A stretch of 64,000 bases of DNA from Opitutia bacterium (GTDB lineage: Bacteria; Verrucomicrobiota; Verrucomicrobiae; Opitutales; UBA953). Each line of letters starts with the position of its first letter. The first letter of the stretch is position 1. The translations under genes and the position numbers were made by a program. Below, piece after piece: positions 7,851 to 15,461 of this stretch. The notes beneath the pieces are model-generated. The model was not told the DNA's origin and did not search any database. It saw only the letters and a program-made list of their open reading frames with translations. The DNA is taken from positions 1-64,000 of the forward strand of contig SFEJ01000001.1 in the NCBI GenBank assembly GCA_004558035.1, given 5' to 3'.

Positions 7851-8951
7851 ATGGATCTGAAAATCGCAGTTTTGCCGGGCGACTACATCGGCCCGGAAGT
7901 GATGGACGCGGCTCTGCCGATTCTCGAAAAGGCGCTCGCGAAGCGCGGGCACAGGCTCGAATATTCCGTGCATCCCGTCGGCGGCGCGGGCATCGACGCC
8001 TGCGGCAAGGCGCTCCCGGACGAGACGCTCGCGGCGTGCAGGGCGGCGGACGCGATTCTGTTCGGCTCCGTCGGCGGCCCGAAGTGGAAGGACGTCCCGC
8101 GGGAACGGCAGCCCGAACGCGGCGCGCTGCTCCCGCTGCGCAAGCAGTTCGAGCTCTTCGCGAACGTGCGCCCCGGGCTGCTCCTGCCCGCGCTGAAGGC
8201 ATCCTCGCCGATCGCGCCCGCGCGCATTCCCGACGGCATCGACATGGTGTGCATCCGCGAGCTCACCGGCGGCATTTATTTCGGCAAGCCCAAGGCGACG
8301 ACGACGCTCGAAAACGGCGAGCTCGAAGCCGTGGACACGATGCGCTACCGCACGAGCGAAATCGAGCGCATCACCGACGTCGCGATCGCGACCGCGCGTT
8401 CCCGCCCGCGCCGGACGATCTGCCTCGTGGACAAGTCCAACGTGCTCGAAACCTCCGTGCTCTGGAACAAAATCGTCACCGAACGCGTCGCCGCGCTCGC
8501 GCCCGACGTCACGCTGACGCACCTGCTCGTGGACAACGCCGCGATGCAGCTCGTCGCGAATCCGGGGCAGTTCGACGTGCTGCTCACGGAAAACATGTTC
8601 GGCGACATTCTTTCCGACGAAATGGCGGTCGTGTGCGGCTCGCTCGGCATGCTTTCCTCCGCCTCGCTCGGCGCGGGCAAAAACCGCCACGGCTTCCCGT
8701 TCGGACTCTACGAGCCGTCCGGCGGGAGCGCGCCCGACATCGCCGGGCAGGATAAGGCGAACCCCTGCGCGCAGATTCTTTCCGCCGCGCTCATGCTGCG
8801 CCACAGCTTCGGGCTGAACGACGTCGCCGAGGACATCGAGCGCGCCGTCCGCGAGACGATCGACGCGGGAACGCGCACGGGCGACATCGCCTTCGGCGGC
8901 GCCTCCGTCGGCACGAAGGCGATGGCGGCGGCGATTCTCGCGCGCGTCTGA
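7851..8951 (+). CDS. leuB: 3-Isopropylmalate dehydrogenase
   Basis: 366 residues, the usual length. It oxidises and decarboxylates 3-isopropylmalate with NAD in leucine biosynthesis. Family marks: LPGDYIGPEVM start, SVGGPKW, the RPGLLLPALK and CIRELTGGIYFG segments, DKSNVLETSVLW, the metal-binding LLTENMFGDILSDE, and EPSGGSAPDIAGQDKANP near the adenine site. The ATG at 7851 is set by homology and by the promoter directly before it. leuA, leuC and leuD are not in the window, so the pathway genes are dispersed. Confidence 0.97.
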   Translation: MDLKIAVLPGDYIGPEVMDAALPILEKALAKRGHRLEYSVHPVGGAGIDACGKALPDETLAACRAADAILFGSVGGPKWKDVPRERQPERGALLPLRKQFELFANVRPGLLLPALKASSPIAPARIPDGIDMVCIRELTGGIYFGKPKATTTLENGELEAVDTMRYRTSEIERITDVAIATARSRPRRTICLVDKSNVLETSVLWNKIVTERVAALAPDVTLTHLLVDNAAMQLVANPGQFDVLLTENMFGDILSDEMAVVCGSLGMLSSASLGAGKNRHGFPFGLYEPSGGSAPDIAGQDKANPCAQILSAALMLRHSFGLNDVAEDIERAVRETIDAGTRTGDIAFGGASVGTKAMAAAILARV

Positions 8952-8982
8952 ACGCGGGAACGTTTCCGAAACGCGAAGCGCC

Positions 8983-9876
8983 ATGCCCGATTCTCCCGCC
9001 GCAGTCGCGCTGCTCGCCGCGAATCTGATTTTTCTCGCCGTCGGCGCGTGGTTCGCCGCGACGGAGGCGGCGCGCCTCTTCCGCGCGCGCGCGCTGCCGG
9101 CGGGAACGCTCGCGCCGTGGCGCGCGACGGGCGCGGAGCTCGTTTTCTTCTTCGTCGCGTTCGTGATCGCGTTCGTGGCGCTTCCGCAGCTCGGCTTCGT
9201 CGCGGCGCGCGCGGTCTTTCCGGACGTCGATCTCGCGGCGAATCCCGTCTATGCGGTCGGCTTTTATCAGCCGCTCGTCGCGGCGTTCGTGTGGGGCGCG
9301 TTCTCCGGGCGCAGGGTTCCGTTCGGCGACGCGTTTCTCGAAAAAATCCGCGCGAAGCTCGCGGACGGCTGGAACGCGGCGGGCGCGCCGCCCGCGCTCT
9401 CGCGCCTCGCGTGTCGTTCCCGCGAAAACGCGTGGGCGTTTTTCGGGCTCGCGCTGCTCGTCGTCTTCGTCGCCTCGGCGCTTTCGCAATGCGTTCCCGA
9501 GGTTTTCCCGGAGCTGAAGGACGCGTGGGCGCGCGACCAGATTCTGGTGGACAATCTGCGCTCGCTCGAGCATCCGTGGGCGCTGGCGCTGTTCGTGCCC
9601 GCGCTCGTCGTGTTCACGCCCTTCGTCGAGGAAGTCTTTTTCCGCGCGGGGCTTTATCGTTTTCTGAAGGCGAAGACGGGCGGCGTTCCCGCGGCACTGC
9701 TGACGGGGCTTTGCTTCGCGCTCGCGCACGATTCGTGGGCGGGCGTGCTGCCGCTCGCGGCGCTGAGCTGCGTGCTCTGCCTCGCCTACGAGCGCACGGG
9801 GCGGCTCGCCGTTCCCGTCCTCATCCACGGCCTCTTCAATCTCAACTCGCTCCTGCAGATCCTCGCGGACAAATAG
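8983..9876 (+). CDS. CPBP-family intramembrane metalloprotease
   Basis: 297 residues with about seven hydrophobic segments. All three CPBP (Abi/Rce1-like) motifs are visible: EEVFFR (EExxxR) near residue 215, FALAHD (FxxxH) near 248, and HGLFNLN (HxxxN) near 284. These carry the Glu, His and Asn of the membrane-embedded active site. Substrates of bacterial members are mostly unknown. It begins 31 bp after leuB and could share its transcript. The downstream side ends in a repeat element. Confidence 0.9.
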   Translation: MPDSPAAVALLAANLIFLAVGAWFAATEAARLFRARALPAGTLAPWRATGAELVFFFVAFVIAFVALPQLGFVAARAVFPDVDLAANPVYAVGFYQPLVAAFVWGAFSGRRVPFGDAFLEKIRAKLADGWNAAGAPPALSRLACRSRENAWAFFGLALLVVFVASALSQCVPEVFPELKDAWARDQILVDNLRSLEHPWALALFVPALVVFTPFVEEVFFRAGLYRFLKAKTGGVPAALLTGLCFALAHDSWAGVLPLAALSCVLCLAYERTGRLAVPVLIHGLFNLNSLLQILADK

Positions 9877-9894
9877 CGCCCCCGCGCCCGCCGC

Positions 9895-10293
9895 CCCTCG
9901 GTTACGAATACCGGGGCAAGCCCGAAATTTCGACCACGGAAAACACGGAAAGACACGGAATTTTTCGGGGCGACGTCCGCGGGAACGCGAAGTTCAGCGG
10001 AGAGGCGGCATTCCTGCCGCTTCTTTGAAATCCTTCTGCACAAATTTTCCCCGCAAAGGCGCCAAGACGCAAAGATTTTTGGAGAAGTGACGCCGTTTTC
10101 ACGGGAACGCCGTCCGAAATTCGCGAAAATTCGCGCCGATTCGCGGTCAGAAACTTTCTTTAACTTCCTTTGACTTCGCGGTCAAAAATCTTCGCGTTCT
10201 TTGCGTTAAAATCAGACTTAGATTTATTTGTCGTTTTAAACGCGATGAACAAAGGGCTGCGCGGCGTTTCCCCCTCGGTATTCGTAACCGGGG
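9895..10293. repeat. Intergenic repeat element upstream of the PEP-CTERM gene
   Basis: This gene-free stretch is bounded by two copies of an inverted hairpin, CCTCGGTTACGAATACCGGGG at 9897 and CCTCGGTATTCGTAACCGGGG at 10273. Inside are a CACGGAAAACACGGAAAG run, the second copy of the GCGGC-TTCC-GCCGC repeat (9975-10034), a CGCCAAGACGCAAAG box, an AACTTTCTTTAACTTCC box and the TTTATTTGTCG...GGGCTGCGCGGCGTTT box (10222-10270). Most recur in the 16.6-18.1 kb mosaic. No open reading frame with coding character is seen. It looks like a non-autonomous repeat, not a gene. Confidence 0.65.
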
Positions 10294-10327
10294 ATAATGC
10301 TGTTTCAAAATTCATCCGTAAACGCTT

Positions 10328-11011
10328 ATGAAAAAATTAATCACCATCACCGCGCTCCTCGCCGCGGGTGCCGCGCTCGCGAACGCGGAAACGATCACGC
10401 TGCCGGAGTCCTCTGATTTCACTTGGGTTCCCGGAAGCAACGCTTCGGGAATCGGAAACGGCGCAACGTCGGCTGGCATTATGGGAAAGCTGATTGACGC
10501 CATGGGAAGCGACACCATCGGCTGGTTCGGCGGAACGGGGCAGTCGTACAGCTCTAATGACTACGGTTCCGACATCTCGATTTCCAGCAGCACGTCGTTC
10601 ACCTTCAAATCGCGTCCCGCTCTCTCCGGCGAATACGTCGCGCTTGGAGTCGCCTTGGATAAAGTCGCGGAATCGATTACGCTGAATTTTTCCACGGACA
10701 ATAAATTGGGCTACTCGCTTTGGGCGTATGATTCGACGGAGGATACGGCGACGGCTCTCATCGCCAATACCTACGTCAGCGCGTCCGACGTCATTTCGCA
10801 GACTTACAATGCCGCCTCTGTCGATGCCGACAGACTTTTTGTCGTTTGGACCGCCAATCATTCAAGCGGAGCCGCCGGTGGATCAACGAGAGTCAAGGTT
10901 TCCGGAATAAGCCTTTCTTACACCCCTGTTCCCGAGCCGTCGGCGTTCGGGTTGCTGGCGGGCTTGGGCGCGCTGGCGTTGGCGGGAACGCGTCGTCGCC
11001 GCAGGAAATAA
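10328..11011 (+). CDS. PEP-CTERM exported protein
   Basis: 227 residues: a signal peptide (MKKLITITALLAAGAALANA), a Ser/Thr-rich beta-type passenger, and a C-terminal sorting signal VPEPSAFGLLAGLGALAL followed by TRRRRRK. This is the PEP-CTERM arrangement recognised by the exosortase system, which removes the tail and passes the protein to the surface or polysaccharide matrix. The passenger domain is not recognised. No exosortase gene is present in the window. Codon use is less GC-extreme than that of the neighbours, as is common for surface proteins. Confidence 0.9.
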   Translation: MKKLITITALLAAGAALANAETITLPESSDFTWVPGSNASGIGNGATSAGIMGKLIDAMGSDTIGWFGGTGQSYSSNDYGSDISISSSTSFTFKSRPALSGEYVALGVALDKVAESITLNFSTDNKLGYSLWAYDSTEDTATALIANTYVSASDVISQTYNAASVDADRLFVVWTANHSSGAAGGSTRVKVSGISLSYTPVPEPSAFGLLAGLGALALAGTRRRRRK

Positions 11012-11119
11012 AGTTCAGGAGTGGAGGAGCTCTGGAGTTTGGAAGGTAGTTACTTTTCGACCTTTTAAACCTTTTCGACGCCTCGATTCCTTTCATCCCT
11101 TTTTCATAGTGTGTGTTGG

Positions 11120-11154
11120 CGTTCCCGCGGAGCGATCCGCGGGGACGTTTTTTT
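11120..11154 (+). terminator. Terminator after the PEP-CTERM gene region
   Basis: A 12-bp stem (CGTTCCCGCGGA with TCCGCGGGGACG, one G-T pair), a GCGA loop and T7. The left arm is an intact copy of the iterated motif CGTTCCCGC. Confidence 0.85.
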
Positions 11155-11266
11155 GTCGCGGAAGGGAGCGGAGCATTTCACGGTTCCGCGCGGCGGTGAA
11201 GGCAGCGCTTTTCCGGGAATGAACTTTCCGCTTCTTTTCGGGCGGGTCGGCGGATAGAATCCGGGC

Positions 11267-12361
11267 ATGTTTTTCTCGATTTTGAAGACGCTCGTTCCCG
11301 ACGCTCATTTCGCGTTGCAGCTTTTGGCGTTCGCCGTCGGCGGATTTCTGGTCGGGCTCGTGCTGCGCAAGGCGCTCATGGCGCTTTCCCGCCGCATGCT
11401 GGGCGCCGTTCGCGCGGGAACGCGTCCGTTGCGCCGCATCGTCGCGGGAACGCTTTTCGAGGCCGTCGCGCGCACCGGCGTTTTTCTGTTCACGGGGCTC
11501 GGCGTCGTCGCCTTCCGCGAGTTCACGGAGACGACCGCGCCGTTGAGCGAGGAGGAGGCGGGCGCGCTCGCGCGGCTGTTCTGGATTTTTCTGATCTGCG
11601 CGCAGACGATTTTTCTGTGGCATTGCGTGCGGCTTCCCGTCGCGCTGGTGCGCCGTTACGCGTCGCCGAAGAACAAGTCCGCGGCGACGCTTCTGCCGTT
11701 GCTTTCGGCGCTGCTCAAGATTTTCGTCGTCGCGCTCGGCGTGCTGATCGTCATCCGGATCACGACGGACACGCAGCCGGCGGAGATTCTCGCCATGCTC
11801 GGCATCGGCGGTCTGGCGCTCGGTCTCGCCGCGCAGGATTCCGTGAAGAACTTTTTCGGTTCCGTGATGCTCATCGTCGATCGTCCGTTTCAGGTCGGCG
11901 ATTCCGTGGACGTCGGCGGCGGCACGGCGGGAACGGTGGAGGAGGTCGGCGTGCGTTCGACGCGCATCCGTTCCCGCGACGGCGCCCTGCTGTGCATTCC
12001 GAACGGCGACCTCGCCAACCGCACGATCCGCACCGTGACGGCTCGCGAGACGATACGCGACGAATTTCGGCTCGGGCTGACTTACGACACGCCGCCGGAA
12101 AAAATCGAGGAGGCGCTCGCGATTCTCGCCGAGCTGACCGACGTTCCCGAGTGCGTCCGCGAGGGCTCGCGCGCGCCGCGCATTCATTTCGACGCGTTCG
12201 GCGAATCCTCGCTGGATCTTGCGGTCGTCTATCATTTCGCGTCGTCGGACTACGCGGCGTTTCTGCGCTTCAAGTCCGCGCTGAATCTGGCGATTCTGCG
12301 GCGTTTCGCCGAGGCGGGAATCGAGTTCGCGTTCCCGACGGTTTCGGTGGAGACGAAGTGA
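11267..12361 (+). CDS. MscS-family mechanosensitive channel
   Basis: 364 residues. Five hydrophobic segments precede the family core: pore-lining helix with LAMLGIGGLALGLAAQDSVKN and FFGSVMLIVDRPFQVGDSV, then the beta domain (VGVRSTRIRSRDGALLCIPNG) and an alpha/beta C-terminal domain. It opens on membrane tension to release osmolytes. A TAGAAT box lies 6 bp before the ATG, so the mRNA may start at or next to the start codon. It is convergent with mcsB; a small hairpin with the CGTTCCCGCC motif separates them. Confidence 0.92.
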   Translation: MFFSILKTLVPDAHFALQLLAFAVGGFLVGLVLRKALMALSRRMLGAVRAGTRPLRRIVAGTLFEAVARTGVFLFTGLGVVAFREFTETTAPLSEEEAGALARLFWIFLICAQTIFLWHCVRLPVALVRRYASPKNKSAATLLPLLSALLKIFVVALGVLIVIRITTDTQPAEILAMLGIGGLALGLAAQDSVKNFFGSVMLIVDRPFQVGDSVDVGGGTAGTVEEVGVRSTRIRSRDGALLCIPNGDLANRTIRTVTARETIRDEFRLGLTYDTPPEKIEEALAILAELTDVPECVREGSRAPRIHFDAFGESSLDLAVVYHFASSDYAAFLRFKSALNLAILRRFAEAGIEFAFPTVSVETK

Positions 12362-12380
12362 GGCGGGCGTTCCCGCCGCG

Positions 12381-13457
12381 TCAGAGCGTCGAAAAATCCG
12401 GCGGCGGGATCGTCGAAAACGTTTCGCGGAAAAGCGTCGCGCGTGCGCGGTCGAGCGCGGCGGCGTGCTCGCGGTCTTCCGGAATCTTTTGGCGGAAGGC
12501 GACGTGCGCGTCGAGCGCTTCTTCGAGCAGGTCGTCGATGCGGGCGCGCGCGTATTCCGGGAAGACGCCGAGATCGCAGGCGAGGCGCAGCAGCGAGAGC
12601 GCCGAAACCGCTTCGCCCTGCGAGAGCGTCACGCCGAAGCGCGATTCGCCGTAAACGCGTCCGATCTGGTCGGCGAGGCCCGTGCGGTTTTTGCGCGCGA
12701 CGCGCCGGCGGGCGTTGCGTTCCTGTTCGACGAGGCTGCGGCTCCATTCGACGAGGGTCGCGACGATCGCGTCGGCGGGGCGGTCGAGCGTCCGCCGGTT
12801 GGAGATTTGGAAAAAGCTGCCCGTCGCGTCGGAGCCTTCGCCGAGCCAGCCTCGCACCGTCATTCCGCACATGTCGAGCGCGCGGACGACCTTTTCCATC
12901 TGTCCGTCCATGACGAGTCCGGGCAGATGCGCCATGACGGAGACGCGCATGCCCGTGCCGAGATTCGTCGGGCATGCCGTGAGAAAGCCGTAGCGCGGCG
13001 AACGCGCGTAGGGGAGGGCGGCGCCGATCGCGTCGGAAAGCGCCTCCGCCGTCCGCGAGAGCCGCGCGAGGTCCGGGTCGGCGTCCGTCGCCTGAATGCG
13101 CAGGTGGTCTTCTTCGTTGAGCATGACGGCGCATCTGCGGTCGGCGGAAACGACGACGGCGGCGCCTTCGCGTCCGACGAGTTCGGCGGAGATGAAGCGG
13201 CGTTCGGCGAGCAGCCGGGCTTCCGTCGGCTCGAGTTCCCGCATGTCGAAGACGGTCGCGCCTTCGAATTCGGGCAGGCGCGTCAGCGCGTCGAGCATGC
13301 GGGTCTTCAGAGCGTCGCGTTCCCGCGGCGCGAGCCGGTCGGGGAAAAACGCGTCGGCGAGGTTGCGCGCCAGGCGCACGCGGGAGCTCCGCAGGATCGG
13401 GAACGACGGGCGCGTGATCAGCACGGAATCGGCGAGAAAACGGGCGAGTTCGCTCAT
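12381..13457 (-). CDS. mcsB: Protein arginine kinase McsB
   Basis: 358 residues. ATP:guanido phosphotransferase fold that phosphorylates arginine side chains; in Bacillus such phosphoarginine marks proteins for ClpCP. Family marks: RVRLARNL near residue 27, NEEDHLRIQ, the active-site CPTNLGTGMR and the loop STGSFFQISN-like segment (ATGSFFQISNRRTLDR). The start ATG overlaps the mcsA stop (ATGA). The pair mcsA-mcsB is the usual operon, but ctsR and clpC, which often flank it in Firmicutes, are absent here. Confidence 0.93.
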   Translation of the reverse strand: MSELARFLADSVLITRPSFPILRSSRVRLARNLADAFFPDRLAPRERDALKTRMLDALTRLPEFEGATVFDMRELEPTEARLLAERRFISAELVGREGAAVVVSADRRCAVMLNEEDHLRIQATDADPDLARLSRTAEALSDAIGAALPYARSPRYGFLTACPTNLGTGMRVSVMAHLPGLVMDGQMEKVVRALDMCGMTVRGWLGEGSDATGSFFQISNRRTLDRPADAIVATLVEWSRSLVEQERNARRRVARKNRTGLADQIGRVYGESRFGVTLSQGEAVSALSLLRLACDLGVFPEYARARIDDLLEEALDAHVAFRQKIPEDREHAAALDRARATLFRETFSTIPPPDFSTL

Positions 13458-14167
13458 TGGGATTTCCCTTTCCGGCGGGAGCGCGGCGCGGACCTGCCGC
13501 CTTTTTCGGAAGATTTTTCGGCGGCGGGCGACGGCGATTTGCGGGCGCGCGCGCGCGGTTTTTTCGGCGTTCCCGCGGGCTTCCGCGCGGGCGCGTTCTT
13601 CGCGGCGTCCGCCTTGCGGCGTTCCCGCAGCGCGTCGCGCAGCTTCGCCGCGAGCGCGTAGTCCTCCTTCTCCACGGCGGCGCGGAGGCGTTTTTCGAGC
13701 GCGTCCGTCGTCTCCGCCTCGGGAGCGGCGGCGGGCGTTTCCGCGGGCGCGCCTTCGTCCCGCGCGGCGGGCCCGGCGTCGCCGTGAAGCGCGTCCGCGT
13801 GCTGCAGCTTGGGCAGAATCATGGCGAGCGCGTCGGAAAAGACGTCGTAGCAGCGGGCGCAGCCGAAGCGCTCGTTCTTCAGAAAATCCGTTTCGCTCAT
13901 GCCGCAGTTCGGGCACTTCGTTTCGGCGCCGCGCTGCTTTTTTTCGAAGATTTCGATCGCGCCCTTCAGGATTTCCGAGCCGACCTTGTCGCCGAAAAGC
14001 TTTTTTGTCAGCATCTCGGCGAACTTGATGACGGAAAGTTCGGGGGCGTTCTGCTTCGCGGCGCATTTCTCGCAGAGATGCACCCTGCGCGTCTTCCCGT
14101 CGATGATCTGCGTCAGGTGGACGGTCGCGGGCGCGCCGCAGATGTCGCATTTGAAAGCTTCGCTCAT
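13454..14167 (-). CDS. mcsA: McsA-like zinc-finger activator with UVR domain
   Basis: 237 residues. Two treble-clef-like zinc sites are visible: CDIC...CEKC (residues 7-34) and CPNC...CARC (about 83-108). A UVR-type helix pair follows near residue 160 (LEKRLRAAVEKEDYALAAKLRD), then a basic Ala/Lys/Arg/Pro tail. McsA binds and activates McsB and is metal- and stress-responsive in Bacillus. The ATG at 14167 is preferred because homology starts with MSEAFKCDIC and a promoter lies directly before it. Confidence 0.9.
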   Translation of the reverse strand: MSEAFKCDICGAPATVHLTQIIDGKTRRVHLCEKCAAKQNAPELSVIKFAEMLTKKLFGDKVGSEILKGAIEIFEKKQRGAETKCPNCGMSETDFLKNERFGCARCYDVFSDALAMILPKLQHADALHGDAGPAARDEGAPAETPAAAPEAETTDALEKRLRAAVEKEDYALAAKLRDALRERRKADAAKNAPARKPAGTPKKPRARARKSPSPAAEKSSEKGGRSAPRSRRKGKSQ

Positions 14168-14176
14168 GATGCGGAA

Positions 14177-14205
14177 GATTTTGCAGAACGCGTGCCGTTT
14201 GACAA
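14177..14205 (-). promoter_or_regulatory. Promoter of mcsA-mcsB, probably leaderless
   Basis: On the minus strand: TTGTCA (14205-14200), a 17-bp spacer and AAAATC (14182-14177). The mcsA start codon lies 9 bp downstream of the -10 box. Confidence 0.5.
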
Positions 14206-14225
14206 CGGGCAATTGAGAAGGCCGC

Positions 14226-14318
14226 TCAGCGGAGCAGGGCGACGAGCAGGAGCGCGGCGGCGAGGGCGACGAGCAGCGCGAGCGCGCGCCGTTCGCGGGG
14301 CGTGGTGCCGAAAATCAT
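14226..14318 (-). CDS. Small single-pass membrane peptide
   Basis: 30 codons: a basic start (MIFGTTPRERR) followed by a continuous hydrophobic helix of Ala/Leu/Val (ALALLVALAAALLLVALLR). Its ATG overlaps the stop of the polyprenyl synthase gene (ATGA), the same coupling seen at many true gene pairs in this window. It has no recognised family. It may be a small regulatory or accessory membrane peptide of isoprenoid metabolism, or a chance frame in GC-rich DNA. Confidence 0.4.
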   Translation of the reverse strand: MIFGTTPRERRALALLVALAAALLLVALLR

Positions 14319-15343
14319 GCGCGGGAAGCGAAAAAGCCGTCCACCTGGGCGACGACGAAGTCCGCGAGCGCGAGCAGCTGCTTCGCGCCGAAATCGTTGG
14401 CGAAGGCGGCGACGGACGCGCGCGCCGCGTCGATTTCCTTCAGGAAGCAGGCGCGGCATTCGTCGAAGACGCCGGCGGCGTCCATTTCCGCGGCGAGTTT
14501 TTCGGGCGAGAGCGTTCCCGCGGCGACGGCGGCGGCGGTCGCCGCGCGCTCTTCGTCGGATTTCCCGCGCAGGAAAAGAATCATCGGCAGCGTGTACTTG
14601 CCGCTCGCGAGGTCGGTGCCGAGCGTCTTGCCGATGGCGGCCTCGGCGCCGAGGAAATCGACGAGATCGTCGAAGATCTGATACGCGCGGCCGAGCGCCC
14701 TGCCGAACGCGGCGCACGCCTTGCCGCGCTCCGCGCCGTTCCCGCCGAGCGTCGCGCCGATGTAGGCGGAGATCTCGAAGAGCTCGCCCGTCTTCATCTG
14801 AATGATGTCGAAATACGCCTCGACGGAAAGTTCGGCGTTCCCGCGCTCCGAAGTCTGCCAGATTTCGCCGTCGCAGATCTTGCGCGTGGCGGCCGCCGTG
14901 GCGCGGCAGAGCTCGGCGGAATCGAAGTCCGCCATGAGCAGCAGCGCGTGCGCGAGAATGGCGTCGCCGAGCAGCACCGCCGTGTGCGAGCCGTATTTCG
15001 CGAAAAGCGTCGGCGAGGCGTGGCGGATCTTCGCGTCGTCGAGCACGTCGTCGTGCACGAGCGTCGCGAGGTGGATCAGCTCCACGACCGCCGCCGCGCG
15101 GACGAGCACGGGATCGACGTTCCCGTCGCGCCAGCCGGAAAGAAAGACGAGCGCCGGGCGCAGACGCTTGCCCGCGTGCGAAAACGTGTAGCGGACGAGC
15201 GGGCGCGTGACGGGCGCGAACGCGGCGATCTGCTCTTCGAGAAACGCGTCGAGCGCCGCGATGTGCGGGCGGATCGGATCGAAGATGCCGCTTTTCGAAA
15301 GCGTTTTCGTGAGCGGTTCCTGCGTTGTGTCGGGCGATTGCAT
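14315..15343 (-). CDS. Polyprenyl diphosphate synthase (IspB/HepT type)
   Basis: 342 residues. It condenses isopentenyl diphosphate into long all-trans prenyl chains, for quinone side chains or similar lipids. Both Asp-rich motifs are present: LVHDDVLDDAKIRHASPT (first) and IFDDLVDFLG (second), with GKRLRPALV near the start and GKTLGTDLASGKYTLPM after the second motif. Product length cannot be read with certainty; the absence of bulky residues before the first motif fits a long-chain enzyme. It is divergent from mraY. Confidence 0.92.
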   Translation of the reverse strand: MQSPDTTQEPLTKTLSKSGIFDPIRPHIAALDAFLEEQIAAFAPVTRPLVRYTFSHAGKRLRPALVFLSGWRDGNVDPVLVRAAAVVELIHLATLVHDDVLDDAKIRHASPTLFAKYGSHTAVLLGDAILAHALLLMADFDSAELCRATAAATRKICDGEIWQTSERGNAELSVEAYFDIIQMKTGELFEISAYIGATLGGNGAERGKACAAFGRALGRAYQIFDDLVDFLGAEAAIGKTLGTDLASGKYTLPMILFLRGKSDEERAATAAAVAAGTLSPEKLAAEMDAAGVFDECRACFLKEIDAARASVAAFANDFGAKQLLALADFVVAQVDGFFASRA

Positions 15344-15353
15344 TTAAGACGAA

Positions 15354-15382
15354 AAAGTAAGAGCCGCGCCGCGCGGACGCAA
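15354..15382 (-). promoter_or_regulatory. Promoter of the polyprenyl synthase gene
   Basis: On the minus strand: TTGCGT (15382-15377), 17-bp spacer, TACTTT (15359-15354). The start codon is 10 bp beyond, and no Shine-Dalgarno is seen. Confidence 0.6.
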
Positions 15383-15422
15383 GCGCGAAGCGCGCGCCGC
15401 GGGAACGGATTTGCGCGCGCGC

Positions 15423-15451
15423 TTGCGCCGGAGAGGGAATGCGGCTAATGT
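15423..15451 (+). promoter_or_regulatory. Promoter of mraY
   Basis: TTGCGC (15423-15428), 17-bp spacer, TAATGT (15446-15451). The mraY ATG lies 10 bp beyond the -10 box. Confidence 0.65.
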
Positions 15452-15461
15452 CGCCGCCCTC

